Shown here one piece after another: positions 16,287 to 25,605 of a DNA stretch of 64,000 bases; position 1 is the first letter of the stretch; every line of letters starts with the position of its first letter. Under the pieces are notes generated by a model that was not told where the DNA came from, did no database searches, and saw only the letters and a program-made list of their open reading frames with translations. The translations under genes were made by a program, and so were the position numbers. This stretch comes from Streptomyces sp. DH37 (GTDB lineage Bacteria; Actinomycetota; Actinomycetes; Streptomycetales; Streptomycetaceae), in assembly GCF_029813835.1 (NCBI RefSeq), contig NZ_JARVKV010000031.1, positions 1-64,000 of the forward strand, in the 5' to 3' direction.

Positions 16287-16424
16287 CCGCCACCGGATCC
16301 CGGCCGGGGCCGTGCCGTTCCCCCTGCCCGCACGTGAGGTCCGAGGACTCCGCGGCGTGCCGGGACAGCCCGGAGGGGGTTCCGGGGACGCGGTGGCGGA
16401 AGCCGGGGGCGGCCGGGGCGGGAG

Positions 16425-16462
16425 CGGCCGGAACCGGCGCGGTACCGGGCCGGTTCCGGCCG
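16425..16462. terminator. Bidirectional terminator between convergent genes
   Basis: A perfect 13-bp stem (CGGCCGGAACCGG/CCGGTTCCGGCCG) with a 12-nt loop lies between the F420 enzyme and the MFS gene. Confidence 0.7.
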
Positions 16463-16577
16463 GGCGGAGGAGCCGGACGGCGACCTCGGTGAGGCGCCGT
16501 GCCCGGGCGGGCCGGAACGGGCCGGCCCGCCCGGCGGGAAGGGGCGGAGGCGGCTCCTCCCCGCCGGGCGGGCGGTC

Positions 16578-18068
16578 TCACCTCCGTTCGCCCGGCGAGG
16601 GCGTCAGCTGCGCCGACAGCGGTACGGCGATGTCCTCCAGCGAGCGCCGCTCGGCGGGTACCGCCAGGAAGACGGCCACCAGCCCGGCCAGGGTCATCAG
16701 GCCCGCGCCGATCTGGAAGGCGAGCACGGTGTCCGCGACGATGCCGGACTCGGTGAGCTCGGCGAAGATCAGCGGGCCGCTGATACCGCCCGCGGCCGTG
16801 CCGATGGCGTAGAAGAAGGCGATGGCCATCGCCCGCGTCTCCATGGGGAAGACCTCGCTGACCGTCAGGTAGGCGGAGCTGGCCCCGGCCGAGGCGAAGA
16901 ACAGCACCACGCACCAGCAGGCCGTCAGCGTGGTGGCGCTCAGGTGGCCGCCGCCGAAGAGCCAGGCGGTCACGAAGAGCAGCAGTCCGGAGAGGATGTA
17001 GGTGCCGGAGATCATCACGCGGCGGCCGACGGTGTCGAAGAACCTGCCCAGCAGCAGCGGGCCGAAGAAGTTGCCGACGGCGATGACGGCGAAGTAGTAG
17101 CCGGTCGAGCCGGTGCCCACGTCGAAGAACGTGGTGAGGATCGCGCCGAAGCCGAAGGTGATGGCGTTGTAGAGGAACGCCTGGCCGATGAAGAGCGCCA
17201 GCCCCAGCACCGCGCGCTTGCGGTACCGGGAGAAGACCGTGCGGGCGATCAGCCCGAAGCCGATGCTGCGGCGCGTGTGGATGGTGATCTCGCCGGCGGG
17301 CGGCGGCAGTTCGGCGCCCTTCTCGGCGCGGATCTCCTCCTCGACCTCGCTCACCAGCTTCTCGGCCTTGTCGCCCTGTCCGTGGATGAACTGCCACCGG
17401 GGGCTCTCGGGCACGTGGCGGCGCACCAGCAGGATGGCCAGACCGAAGACGACGCCCAGGGCGAAGGTCAGCCGCCAGCCGACGTCGATCGCGAAGAGGT
17501 CGGTGTCCAGCATGACGATGGACAGCAGCGAGCCGCCCACCGCGCCCAGCCAGAAGCTGCCGTTGATGATCAGGTCGATGCGGCCGCGGTACTTGGACGG
17601 GATCAGCTCGTCGATCGCGGAGTTGATGGCCGCGTACTCGCCGCCGATGCCGAATCCGGTCAGGAAGCGGCACAGGAAGAACCACCAGCTGGAGAAGGAC
17701 AGCGCGGTCATCGCGGTGGCGCCCAGGTAGACGGCCAGCGTGATGATGAACAGCTTCCTGCGGCCGTAGCGGTCGGTCAGCCAGCCGAAGAACAGCGCCC
17801 CCGAACAGGCGCCGGCCACGTAGAGGGCCGCCGCGATACCGGTGACCTGGGCGGAGGTGATGGGCAGTCCGCTGCCCTCCTCCGCCAGCCGCCCGGCGAT
17901 GTTGCCGACGACCGTGACCTCCAGGCCGTCGAGGATCCACACCGTGCCGAGCCCGATCACGATCATCCAGTGCCAGCGCGACCACGGAAGACGGTCGAGC
18001 CGGGCCGGCACGGACGTTGTGACCGTGCCCGTGCCGGCCGTCGTCCCCAGGGTTTCGTCAGTCGCCAT
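16578..18068 (-). CDS. MFS transporter, sugar-porter-like
   Basis: A 496-residue, 12-helix permease. The loop 2-3 signature is GWLTDRYGRRKLF, and PESPRW precedes the large cytoplasmic central loop, both typical of the sugar/metabolite:H+ symporter families; a second DTVGRRV loop lies in the C-terminal half. The substrate may be a sugar, organic acid or similar solute. The ATG at 18068 has a GGGAG site. An 8+7+8 inverted repeat at 18117-18139 may be its operator. The SDR gene upstream on the same strand is 318 bp away, so it probably has its own promoter. Confidence 0.9.
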   Translation of the reverse strand: MATDETLGTTAGTGTVTTSVPARLDRLPWSRWHWMIVIGLGTVWILDGLEVTVVGNIAGRLAEEGSGLPITSAQVTGIAAALYVAGACSGALFFGWLTDRYGRRKLFIITLAVYLGATAMTALSFSSWWFFLCRFLTGFGIGGEYAAINSAIDELIPSKYRGRIDLIINGSFWLGAVGGSLLSIVMLDTDLFAIDVGWRLTFALGVVFGLAILLVRRHVPESPRWQFIHGQGDKAEKLVSEVEEEIRAEKGAELPPPAGEITIHTRRSIGFGLIARTVFSRYRKRAVLGLALFIGQAFLYNAITFGFGAILTTFFDVGTGSTGYYFAVIAVGNFFGPLLLGRFFDTVGRRVMISGTYILSGLLLFVTAWLFGGGHLSATTLTACWCVVLFFASAGASSAYLTVSEVFPMETRAMAIAFFYAIGTAAGGISGPLIFAELTESGIVADTVLAFQIGAGLMTLAGLVAVFLAVPAERRSLEDIAVPLSAQLTPSPGERR

Positions 18069-18386
18069 CACCACTCCCTTCGGCGCCGGGCCGAGGGGGT
18101 GCGCCTCGGCGCGCTTCCCACGGTTTCCCTGACCGTGGGTGATCCACACGTAGCGGTGGGGAAAGGGCGGGCGGACGGGGGAGGACGCGGAGACGGCCGC
18201 TCCGCTCCTGCGGACTCCCGGGCTCCTTCGGTGCGGGACCGCCAGGTCACGGCGGCCGGGGCGGGCCCCTGCGGGGAGCGGACGGCCGGGCGCGTCGCGC
18301 AGCCGCCCGTGGCGGGCGGCGCCCCGCCGCGGGCCGCTCCCGCTCCAGCGCCGTGACGGGGATCCCGGCGGCCCGGCCCGCGGGTG
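18069..18386. other. Region between MFS and SDR genes
   Basis: No gene is seen. It contains the MFS leader with the inverted repeat at 18117-18139 and GC-rich sequence beyond. Confidence 0.5.
18117..18139. promoter_or_regulatory. Inverted repeat upstream of the MFS gene
   Basis: CCCACGGT-TTCCCTG-ACCGTGGG is a perfect 8-bp inverted repeat, 49 bp before the MFS start. It may be an operator or an RNA hairpin. Confidence 0.45.
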
Positions 18387-19172
18387 TCACAGGGCGTGGC
18401 CGCCGGCGACCTGGAGGATCTGCCCGGTGATCCAGCGGGCCTGGCGGGAGGCCAGGAACACCACGGCGTCGGCGACGTCCTCCGGCTCGCCCACCCGTCC
18501 CAGGGGCACGATCGCGCGGACCTCGTCGATCCGGTCCGCCCCGATCCAGCCGGTCTGCACCGGACCGGGGGCCACGGCGTTGACCCTGATGCCCGACGCG
18601 GCCAGATCCAGCGCGGCGGCCCGGGTGAACGCCTCCAGCGCCGCCTTGGACGTGCCGTAGCCGATCTGGCCCGCGAAGGCGCGCGCGGCGTCCGTGGAGA
18701 CGTTCACCACGCACGGCGCGGTCCCGCCCCGGCCCCGGGCGCGGCGCGCGAGCTCGGCGGTGAGCAGCGCCGGCGCGATGGAGTTGACGCGGTGGTGGCG
18801 CGCCAGCGATTCGGCGGTGAGCGCGTCGAGGGTGTCCGGACTCTCGCAGTGCGCGGCGTTGTTCACCAGGACGCCGACCGGCCCCAGGCGCTCCTCCACC
18901 TGGTCGAACAGGCGTCCCGCCGCGTCCGGTGCGGCCAGGTCGGCGGCGACCGCGACCGCCCCGCCCAGTTCGGCGACCAGTTCCCGGACCGCCTCCGCCG
19001 GCGGAGTGGTGTGCTCCCAGCGCGCTCCGGGAGGCGGGGCGCCCTGCGCGGGCAGATGGTGCACGGCCACCCGCGCCCCCTGGGCGGCGAACGCGCGGGC
19101 GATCGCCGCTCCGATGCCCGCGCCCGCGCCCGTGACGAGTACGACCTGTCCGTCCAGTCCGGTGTCGATCAC
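18387..19172 (-). CDS. SDR-family oxidoreductase
   Basis: A 261-residue classical short-chain dehydrogenase. The cofactor loop is VTGAGAGIGAAIARAF, NNAAHC follows, and the catalytic residues appear as Ser in VNVSTDAA and Tyr/Lys in IGYGTSKAAL. The end, ITGQILQVAGGHAL, is the usual SDR C-terminus. It reduces a carbonyl or oxidises an alcohol with NAD(P); substrate unknown. The start is one of two adjacent GTG codons (19172 or 19175) with only a weak ribosome site; the longer frame overlaps the next gene and looks spurious. Confidence 0.85.
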   Translation of the reverse strand: MIDTGLDGQVVLVTGAGAGIGAAIARAFAAQGARVAVHHLPAQGAPPPGARWEHTTPPAEAVRELVAELGGAVAVAADLAAPDAAGRLFDQVEERLGPVGVLVNNAAHCESPDTLDALTAESLARHHRVNSIAPALLTAELARRARGRGGTAPCVVNVSTDAARAFAGQIGYGTSKAALEAFTRAAALDLAASGIRVNAVAPGPVQTGWIGADRIDEVRAIVPLGRVGEPEDVADAVVFLASRQARWITGQILQVAGGHAL

Positions 19173-19300
19173 CACCGCAGCATCCGGGACCGCGCCCGCG
19201 CGGGCAACCGGATTACGCGCGGCCGGTCGTCCGCGCGGCCCGGCCGTCCCGGCCCGCCCGCGATCGGCCCGCGGCGGGCCCCGGTCGGCCTCCGGCCGGT

Positions 19301-20128
19301 TCAGCCGCCGAGCAGGGCCTCCAGCCACAGCCGCTCGCGCCGCTCGGTGTACTCGGCGTCACGCCGCCAGACGTCGCCGTGGCCCTCCTCCCACAGCCTC
19401 GTCCACGGCTGGTCGCCGAGCGCGGCCCGGTCCCGCAGGAAGTCGTGCATGGCGCGGGTACGGCGGCCCAGCAGGGGCACCAGGCGCCGGCGTTCGTCCT
19501 CGTCCAGCCCGTAGGCGTCGGCGAAGGCCCGCAGCCGCGCCCCGGCGTCCGCGCGCCGGAAGGCGGGGTTCGCCGACAGCGGGACGAAGCCGTGGGCGGC
19601 GTAGGCCAGGTCCTCCAGGCGGGAGCCGGGCGCGGCGCCGTCCCAGTCGATGAACGCCCATCCCCCGCCGCCGTCGAACACCAGGTTCCACGGGGCCAGG
19701 TCGTGGTGGGCGACGATCTCGTGCCCCTCGGCGGGAACGAGCCTCCGCCAGCGGGCGCCGGGCGGCGGGACGAAGTCCGCCACGGCGTCGTGGAACTCCC
19801 GGATCAGGCGCGCCACCCGCTCCAGCCGGTGGACCGGGTCCAGCAGGGAGAAGCGGTCCGGCCACACGGTGCGGCCCGGCAGGTACGTCAGCACCTCGCG
19901 CCCGCGGTCGTCGACGCCCAGCGGCCGGGGGGCGCCCCGGAACCCCGCCGCGTGCAGATGGGCGAGCAGGGCGTGCACGGCGGGGGTCCACGGGCCCGCG
20001 GGACGGCGTACGGTGCCGCCCACCCGGACGACGCCCGCGCTGACGTTCCCGCCCGGCAGCGGTTCCTCCCCCGAGCCCTCCCCGAGGTTCTCGGGCTCCT
20101 CCCCAAAGTCCTCCACGACGCGTTCCAT
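19301..20128 (-). CDS. APH-type phosphotransferase
   Basis: A 275-residue protein-kinase-like enzyme of the aminoglycoside phosphotransferase family. The catalytic loop reads VAHHDLAPWNLVF (catalytic Asp then Asn), followed by the metal-binding WAFIDWDGAAPG. The N-lobe has GGNVSAGVVRVGGTVRRP in place of a strong glycine loop. Chromosomal members phosphorylate diverse small molecules; aminoglycoside resistance should not be assumed. The ATG at 20128 has a weak ribosome site. It diverges from the SDR gene at 20251. Confidence 0.85.
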   Translation of the reverse strand: MERVVEDFGEEPENLGEGSGEEPLPGGNVSAGVVRVGGTVRRPAGPWTPAVHALLAHLHAAGFRGAPRPLGVDDRGREVLTYLPGRTVWPDRFSLLDPVHRLERVARLIREFHDAVADFVPPPGARWRRLVPAEGHEIVAHHDLAPWNLVFDGGGGWAFIDWDGAAPGSRLEDLAYAAHGFVPLSANPAFRRADAGARLRAFADAYGLDEDERRRLVPLLGRRTRAMHDFLRDRAALGDQPWTRLWEEGHGDVWRRDAEYTERRERLWLEALLGG

Positions 20129-20184
20129 GCCGCCCAGTCTCGTCCCCGCGCCCCCGCCCGCGCACCCGGATTAGGGTGTGGACG

Positions 20185-20237
20185 CCCGACGACCCCGACG
20201 ACCCCGACGACCGAGCCCCGCCACCCACCCACCCACC
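20185..20237. repeat. Short tandem repeats in an SDR leader
   Basis: CCCGACGAC is repeated three times without gaps (20185-20211), followed by four CCAC units (20221-20237). They lie between a TAGGGT -10-like element (20172-20177) and the GTG at 20251, so they would be in the mRNA leader. Confidence 0.7.
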
Positions 20238-20250
20238 GAGGAGCCCCGCC

Positions 20251-21069
20251 GTGCAGCACCCCGACCGTTCCGAGACGCCCGCCGCCGACGAGGCCGTGTC
20301 CCCGGGGTTCCCCGGCAGCGGACGGCGCGTCCTGATCAGCGGCGCGTCGCGGGGGCTGGGACGGGCGGTGGCGGAGGCGTTCGCCGCGAACGGGGACCGG
20401 GTGGCCGTCCACTACGGCAGCCGCCGGCGGGACGCCGAGGCCACCGTGGCCTGCCTGGCAGGCGACGGGCACGTCCTGCTCGGCGCGGACCTGGCGGACC
20501 CGCGGCAGACCGCGGACCTCGCGGACGCGGCGGCCGAGGCGCTGGGCGGCCTCGACGTCCTGGTGAACAACGCCGCCGTCAACACCCCCCACCCGCCCGC
20601 GACCACGGACTACGGCGACTGGTGCGCGGCCTGGCGGCGGCACGTGGACGTCAACCTGCTCGGCACCGCCAACCTCAGCCACGCCGCCGCCCGCCACATG
20701 ATCACCCGGGGCGCCGGCGGCCGGATCGTCAACATCGGCTCGCGCGGGGCGTTCCGCGGCGAACCCGACCACCCGGCCTACGGCGCCACCAAGGCCGCCG
20801 TCCACGCGCTGGGCCAGTCCCTCGCCGTCGCCCTCGCCCCGCACGGCATCGCGGTCACCTCGGTGGCGCCGGGCTTCATCGACACCGAACGCGTCACCCA
20901 CCGGCTGACCGGCCCCGAGGGGGAGGCCATCCGCGCGCAGAGCCCGTACGGGCGGGTCGCCACGCCCGAGGAGGTGGCCGCGGCGGTGCTGTGGCTGGCG
21001 TCCCCGCAGGCCGGATGGAGCGCGGGCGCGGTGCTGGACCTCAACGGGGCGTCCCACCTGCGGACCTGA
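20251..21069 (+). CDS. SDR-family oxidoreductase
   Basis: A 272-residue short-chain dehydrogenase with ISGASRGLGRAVAEAF as cofactor loop, NNAAV, catalytic Ser in NIGSRGAFR and the YGATKAAV Tyr/Lys pair. The C-terminus ends WSAGAVLDLNGASHLRT, typical of FabG-like enzymes. The GTG at 20251 follows GAGGAG and lies just past a block of short tandem repeats, which argues against the upstream in-frame start at 20176 that would translate them. Substrate unknown. It converges with the SGNH hydrolase gene, 15 bp apart. Confidence 0.87.
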   Translation: MQHPDRSETPAADEAVSPGFPGSGRRVLISGASRGLGRAVAEAFAANGDRVAVHYGSRRRDAEATVACLAGDGHVLLGADLADPRQTADLADAAAEALGGLDVLVNNAAVNTPHPPATTDYGDWCAAWRRHVDVNLLGTANLSHAAARHMITRGAGGRIVNIGSRGAFRGEPDHPAYGATKAAVHALGQSLAVALAPHGIAVTSVAPGFIDTERVTHRLTGPEGEAIRAQSPYGRVATPEEVAAAVLWLASPQAGWSAGAVLDLNGASHLRT

Positions 21070-21084
21070 GGGGATGGCCGCCGC

Positions 21085-22458
21085 TCAGGCGGCCCGGCCC
21101 GCCCGGACGTCGTCCGCCCGCCACCGGCCGAGGCCGAAGACGCCGAGGTCGATCGCCTCCGCCATCGCCGCGTGGCCCGCCGCGTTGGGGTGGTAGCAGT
21201 CCGCCTCGTACTCGGCGCGGAAACGGGTCGGGTCGGCCGGGTCCCGGACGGCGGCGTCGAAGTCGATGACGCCGTCGAACAGCCCGCCGGTGCGCACGAA
21301 CTCGTTGACCGCCAGCCGGTTGGCCTCCCTGGCGCCGCCCGCGGCGTTGCACATCGGCATCAGGGTGGCGCCGACGACCTTCAGCCCCCGGGCCCGGGCG
21401 CGCTCGGTGATCTCCCGCATGGCGTCGACGACCTGCTCCGCCGGGGCCGGAGGCGCGAACTCGCCGCCCCCGAGGTCGTTGGTGCCCTCGAAGAGGATCA
21501 TGTAGCGCGCGCCCGCCAGGCCCAGCACGTCGTCCTCCAGCCGGTCGGGCGCCGGGGGACCGCAGCACTGGCCCGTCGGGTCGTACGGGTTGGGCTGGCG
21601 GCTCACGGTGTTGCCCGAGATCCCGGCGTTGGCGACGGCCAGCTGCCGGTGCGGGGGAAGGGCGTTGATCCGGCGGGCCAGCAGGTCGGTCCACCGGTCG
21701 CCGCCCCCGGTGGCGTTGTGGCCGGAGGTGTTGGAGTTGCCCAGCGCGACGATCGCGCCCGCCGCGGGGGTGCGGCCGTCGACGACGTCCACCCACCACA
21801 ACTGGCCCGGGTGGTAGCCCGGTTCGGCGGACAGCCCCCCGTCCTCCTCCGGGTAGGCCGCGTCGCCCGTGTCGCGGGTGTGGTCGCCGCCCAGCGACAG
21901 GAAGCTGCCGGGCGGGTTCGGGGACGGCGGCGGGAAGGTGTGGTCGTTGACCGGCGCGCCCGGCGCGTACAGGCTGACCGCCAGGTTCTGCTGGGCGGAA
22001 ACGCGCAGCGGCACCGGGTCGCTGTAGACGCGCTCGCCCGGCGCCACGGTGACCTGCGTGCGCCCGCCGAAGGTGAGGGTGCGCAGCGAACGGGGCACCA
22101 GGTCGGCCTCCCCGACCCGGCGCTGCAACCCGATCGTGGCGGAGCGGAAGACCGCGGGGCGGTCGCCGTAGGGGTTCCCGACGCGCACCCGCAGCCAGGC
22201 GGCGGACACCGAGGCCCGGGCGATGTTGCGCACCGTCAGATCGGGGGAGGTGCCGTGCACTCCCTGGAGGCTCGCGCTCCAGATCGCGCTGCGGCCGTGC
22301 GCCGGGCCCGGCTCGCGCGGCCCGGCGGCGTCGCCGGAGGCGGCGGCCGGGGGAGCGGCCACGAGGGGCACGAGCAGGGAGACGAGCAGCAGCAGGAGCG
22401 GGACCGGCCACGCGCCCCGGCGGGCGCGGTGTCCGCCGCCTCGCGGCGAAGACGTCAC
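21085..22458 (-). CDS. Secreted SGNH/GDSL-type esterase, variant block I
   Basis: A 457-residue secreted hydrolase. Residues 1-41 form a signal peptide (Arg-rich, then LLLLLVSLLVPLV, ending AAA). A beta-rich N-terminal region precedes the SGNH domain. Block I reads LGNSNTSG with Ser242, where most relatives have GDSxT; block III is GTNDLGGG, and block V DCYHPN supplies the Asp/His pair. The D-to-N change in block I leaves the nucleophile intact. It should cleave esters of a polysaccharide or lipid outside the cell. The GTG at 22458 has a GAGAGGAACG site; a much longer upstream frame is a GC-rich artefact. Confidence 0.88.
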   Translation of the reverse strand: MTSSPRGGGHRARRGAWPVPLLLLLVSLLVPLVAAPPAAASGDAAGPREPGPAHGRSAIWSASLQGVHGTSPDLTVRNIARASVSAAWLRVRVGNPYGDRPAVFRSATIGLQRRVGEADLVPRSLRTLTFGGRTQVTVAPGERVYSDPVPLRVSAQQNLAVSLYAPGAPVNDHTFPPPSPNPPGSFLSLGGDHTRDTGDAAYPEEDGGLSAEPGYHPGQLWWVDVVDGRTPAAGAIVALGNSNTSGHNATGGGDRWTDLLARRINALPPHRQLAVANAGISGNTVSRQPNPYDPTGQCCGPPAPDRLEDDVLGLAGARYMILFEGTNDLGGGEFAPPAPAEQVVDAMREITERARARGLKVVGATLMPMCNAAGGAREANRLAVNEFVRTGGLFDGVIDFDAAVRDPADPTRFRAEYEADCYHPNAAGHAAMAEAIDLGVFGLGRWRADDVRAGRAA

Positions 22459-22622
22459 GTCGTTCCTCTCGTTCGGCTGGTGCGGTGTGCGGACCGGGCG
22501 TCGAGGAGCTGGGAGCCGTGCGTGGTGGCGGGCGGTCCGGGCGGACGGGACCGCGGCGGGCGCGGTGCGCCGGCCGTGCCCCGCACAGTAGGAACGCCGC
22601 CGCGCCCGCGTCAACACCGCGC

Positions 22623-23780
22623 TCAACCGGTCGAGCCGGGCCGCCGGTCCCGGTCCCGGTCGAGCCGGTACACCCGGCGGGCGTTGTCCGCGCAGACCAG
22701 GGCGGCCACCCGCTCGGCGTCGCGGTACGACCAGGCGCCCTCGGCGGTCCAGCGGGACAGCAGCCGGGCCAGGGCGGAGCGGAAGAGCGCGGCCCCCGTC
22801 ACGTACAGCTCCGGCAGGCCGTAGGCGTCGGTGGAGAACAGCAGCTTGCCGAACGGGGCCAGCTCCAGCGCCTCGGCCAGCACCTCCTCGGCCCGCGCGC
22901 CCGTGTGGTTCAGCGCCAGGCCGACGTCGGCGTACACGTGCGGATAGGCGTGCGCCAGGTAGGCGGCGTGCCGGTGGTACGGATAGCCGTGCAGCAGGAC
23001 CAGCGCGCAGCCGGTGGGCCGCACCGCGCGGACGAAGTCGGTGAGCAGCAGCGGATCGCAGTGGTCCAGCCGCAGGTCGGGGTCGCCGAACCCGGTGTGC
23101 AGTTGCAGCGGGAGGCCGGTGCGGGCGGCGGACCACAGCAGGTGGCGCAGCAGGACGGGATCGGTGACCCGGTCGCCGGCGGAGCGGCCCGTGAGCCAGC
23201 GGCCGGCCGCCGCCCACAGCTCGGTGACGGCGGGCGGATCGGGTGCCAGGGCCAGCCCGTGGCGGTAGGCGGCCACCGACTTGAACCCCGCGGCGGTGCG
23301 GGCGGCCCGGTCGACGGCGGCCTCCAGGGCGGACAGGAAGGAGCCGACCGAGCCCGTCGCGTCGGCGGTCAGCTCGGCCAGCCGCTCCAGCCGCACGATC
23401 TCGTGGGCCCGCGCGCCGCCCTCCGCCGCCAGCTCCGCCGGGCCGGTCAGATCGGCGACCGGCCCGGTGTCCACCACGTAGTCGCCGATGCCGTCGGCGC
23501 GCAGCAGCCGCCGGGTGACCTCGTGCGCGCCCAGTTCCCGGCGCCGCGCCAGGTACTCCCCGGGCGGGCAGTGCGCCTCCAGGTCCAGCAGCGGCGGGCA
23601 CCAGCGGCGCACCGCGAACCCCAGCTGGGTGTCGAGGAACGTGGTGCCGGGCGCGGCGGGCGCGTCCGACTCCGTCAGGTACGACGCGAACGTCGTGTCG
23701 TCGAGGTCGCCGCGCACCACGCCGTGGCAGTGGTGGTCCACCAGCGGCGGCAGGTCGGACGCCCCGATCGCGCCGGTCAC
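22623..23780 (-). CDS. FluG-like amidohydrolase
   Basis: A 385-residue metal-dependent amidohydrolase. It opens with LVDHHCHG (metal-binding HxH), has LHTGFGDPD and LLHGYPYHR in the barrel, and ends with FSTDAYGLPE, closely matching the N-terminal domain of FluG and related bacterial enzymes thought to act on amide or gamma-glutamyl substrates. In many genomes these neighbour glutamine-synthetase-like genes; none is nearby here. The GTG at 23780 has a GAGGGGG site and is overlapped by a short Arg-rich frame of doubtful reality. Confidence 0.87.
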   Translation of the reverse strand: MTGAIGASDLPPLVDHHCHGVVRGDLDDTTFASYLTESDAPAAPGTTFLDTQLGFAVRRWCPPLLDLEAHCPPGEYLARRRELGAHEVTRRLLRADGIGDYVVDTGPVADLTGPAELAAEGGARAHEIVRLERLAELTADATGSVGSFLSALEAAVDRAARTAAGFKSVAAYRHGLALAPDPPAVTELWAAAGRWLTGRSAGDRVTDPVLLRHLLWSAARTGLPLQLHTGFGDPDLRLDHCDPLLLTDFVRAVRPTGCALVLLHGYPYHRHAAYLAHAYPHVYADVGLALNHTGARAEEVLAEALELAPFGKLLFSTDAYGLPELYVTGAALFRSALARLLSRWTAEGAWSYRDAERVAALVCADNARRVYRLDRDRDRRPGSTG

Positions 23781-24086
23781 CGGTACCCCCTCGGGGCGGC
23801 GGCCGTGACGCCCTCCGCCCCCGGCCGCACCGCCTCGCGGCGGGCGTGCCGCCGGGCGCGCCCGCGCCGGTCCACCGCAGCCGTCTCCACGCTCCTCCTC
23901 CCCGGCCCGCCGCCCGGCCGGCGGCGCGTACGCCGCCGCGGACGCGGCCGTGAGGCGATCATGACGCAGCCGGTGCGCCGCGGCCGCCCGGAGGCGCCCG
24001 TTCGGAGGGGCCCGCGCCCGGGAGGGGGTACGGGCCGCGTACGGTGCGGGGAGCACACCGCCGCAGCACGAGGAGCCCCCAGCGCC
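23781..24086. other. Divergent promoter region
   Basis: These 306 bp separate the amidohydrolase (minus) from the S33 peptidase (plus). An Arg-rich open frame on the minus strand looks non-coding. No clear operator was found. Confidence 0.45.
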
Positions 24087-25388
24087 ATGGAAGCCGCCGT
24101 CTACCGCCACAACGGGCTCGTCTGCGCCGACCACACCCTCCAGGTCCCCCTGGACCACGCCCGCCCGGACGGCGGGACGATCACCCTGTTCGCCCGCGAG
24201 GTGACCGCCGCCGGACGAGAGGGGGAGGACCTGCCCTGGCTGCTGTGGCTCCAGGGCGGCCCCGGCCACCGCGCCGAACGGCCCGACGCCCCCGGCGCCT
24301 GGCTGCGCCGGGCGCTGCGCGACCACCGCGTCGTCCTGATGGACCAGCGCGGCACCGGCCGCAGCACCCCGGCCGACCGCCGCACCCTCGCCGCCCTTCC
24401 CGACGCCGCCGCGGCCGCCGGGTACCTCGCGCACTTCCGCGCCGACTCCATCGTCCGCGACGCCGAGCTGCTGCGCCGCCACCTCGCGCCCGGCGGCGAG
24501 CAGGACCGCCCCTGGACGGTGCTCGGCCAGAGCTTCGGCGGCTTCTGCGCGCTCACCTACCTCTCCCTGGCGCCCGAGGGACTGGAGAAGGTGCTGATCA
24601 CCGGCGGGCTGCCCGCCCTGACCGCGCACGCCGACGACGTCTACCGCGCCGCCTACGCCCGCGTCCTGGACCACAACGAGCGCTACTTCGACCGCTACCC
24701 CGGCGACCAGCGCCTCGCCGACGCCGTCGCCGCGCACCTGGAGCGGCACGACGTACGGCTGCCCACCGGCGAGCGCCTGACCGTGCGCCGCTTCCAGACC
24801 CTGGGCACCGCCTTCGGGACCGCCTCGGCCTTCGACCGCCCGCACTACCTGCTGGAGACCGCGTTCGTGCCGGGGGCGCGCGGCCCGGAGCTGTCCGACA
24901 CCTTCCTGCGCGGGGTCGAGGCGGCCGTCTCCTTCGCCGAACACCCCCTGTACGCCGTCCTGCACGAGGCCATCTACGCCCAGGGAGGCCGGCCCACCGC
25001 CTGGTCCGCGCACCGGGTCCGCGAGGAGTTCCCCGCCTTCGACGCCTCGCGGGGCGGGCCGCTGCGCTTCACCGGGGAGATGGTCTACCCCTGGCACTTC
25101 GAGGAGGACCCGGCCCTGGCACCGCTGCGGGAGGCGGCCCACCTGCTCGCCGAGCGCACCGACTGGCCTCCGCTGTACGACGCCGACCGCCTCGCCGCCA
25201 ACCGGGTGCCGGTGGCGGCGGCCGTCTACCACGACGACATGTACGTCGACCGCGAGCACTCCCTGCGCACCGCCGCCGCCGTGCGCGGCCTGCGCCCCTG
25301 GATCACCAACACCCACGCGCACGACGGGGTGCGGGTCGATCCCGCCGTCTACGACCGGCTGCTGGCCATGGTGCGCGGCGAGGTCTGA
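24087..25388 (+). CDS. Alpha/beta hydrolase, proline-iminopeptidase-like (S33)
   Basis: A 433-residue cytoplasmic hydrolase. LWLQGGPGH is the oxyanion-hole HGGPG-like segment, MDQRGTGRS follows, and GQSFGG carries the nucleophile Ser149; the C-terminal NTHAHDGVR supplies the catalytic His region. The large insert between is the helical cap of S33 aminopeptidases, which remove N-terminal proline. The ATG at 24087 has a weak AGGAG site 13 nt upstream. It is probably a single-gene unit ending at a hairpin. Confidence 0.9.
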   Translation: MEAAVYRHNGLVCADHTLQVPLDHARPDGGTITLFAREVTAAGREGEDLPWLLWLQGGPGHRAERPDAPGAWLRRALRDHRVVLMDQRGTGRSTPADRRTLAALPDAAAAAGYLAHFRADSIVRDAELLRRHLAPGGEQDRPWTVLGQSFGGFCALTYLSLAPEGLEKVLITGGLPALTAHADDVYRAAYARVLDHNERYFDRYPGDQRLADAVAAHLERHDVRLPTGERLTVRRFQTLGTAFGTASAFDRPHYLLETAFVPGARGPELSDTFLRGVEAAVSFAEHPLYAVLHEAIYAQGGRPTAWSAHRVREEFPAFDASRGGPLRFTGEMVYPWHFEEDPALAPLREAAHLLAERTDWPPLYDADRLAANRVPVAAAVYHDDMYVDREHSLRTAAAVRGLRPWITNTHAHDGVRVDPAVYDRLLAMVRGEV

Positions 25389-25423
25389 CCCCTCGGCGCG
25401 GTCCGGCCCCTCCGGGGCGCCCG

Positions 25424-25446
25424 GCGCCCCTCCGCCGGCGGGGCGC
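25424..25446 (+). terminator. Terminator after the S33 hydrolase
   Basis: GCGCCCC and GGGGCGC form a 7-bp stem with a 9-nt loop 36 bp past the stop codon. Confidence 0.5.
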
Positions 25447-25605
25447 GGTGTCCCTTCTGTCCCCTCCCGCGCGCTCCCGGTCCCGATGGGGTCCCGCGGT
25501 CCCCGGGGCTTCGCCTGCCGCTCGCCCGCCGTTCAGCTCCGCCGGTCAGTGTCACTGCGGCAAGCCGACGAAAGTCAGCGAAGACCAACGGAGGTGTCAG
25601 GAGCA

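Noticed and set aside
19301..20128. Aminoglycoside resistance gene
   Set aside because: The APH fold is broad; chromosomal context gives no sign of antibiotic resistance.
22459..23601. Upstream extension of the SGNH hydrolase frame
   Set aside because: It lies antiparallel in frame shadow to the amidohydrolase; the signal peptide begins at 22458.
23777..24088. Arg-rich 103-codon frame on the minus strand overlapping the amidohydrolase start
   Set aside because: No ribosome site, low-complexity composition, and it occupies a divergent promoter region; the GTGA overlap is probably chance.
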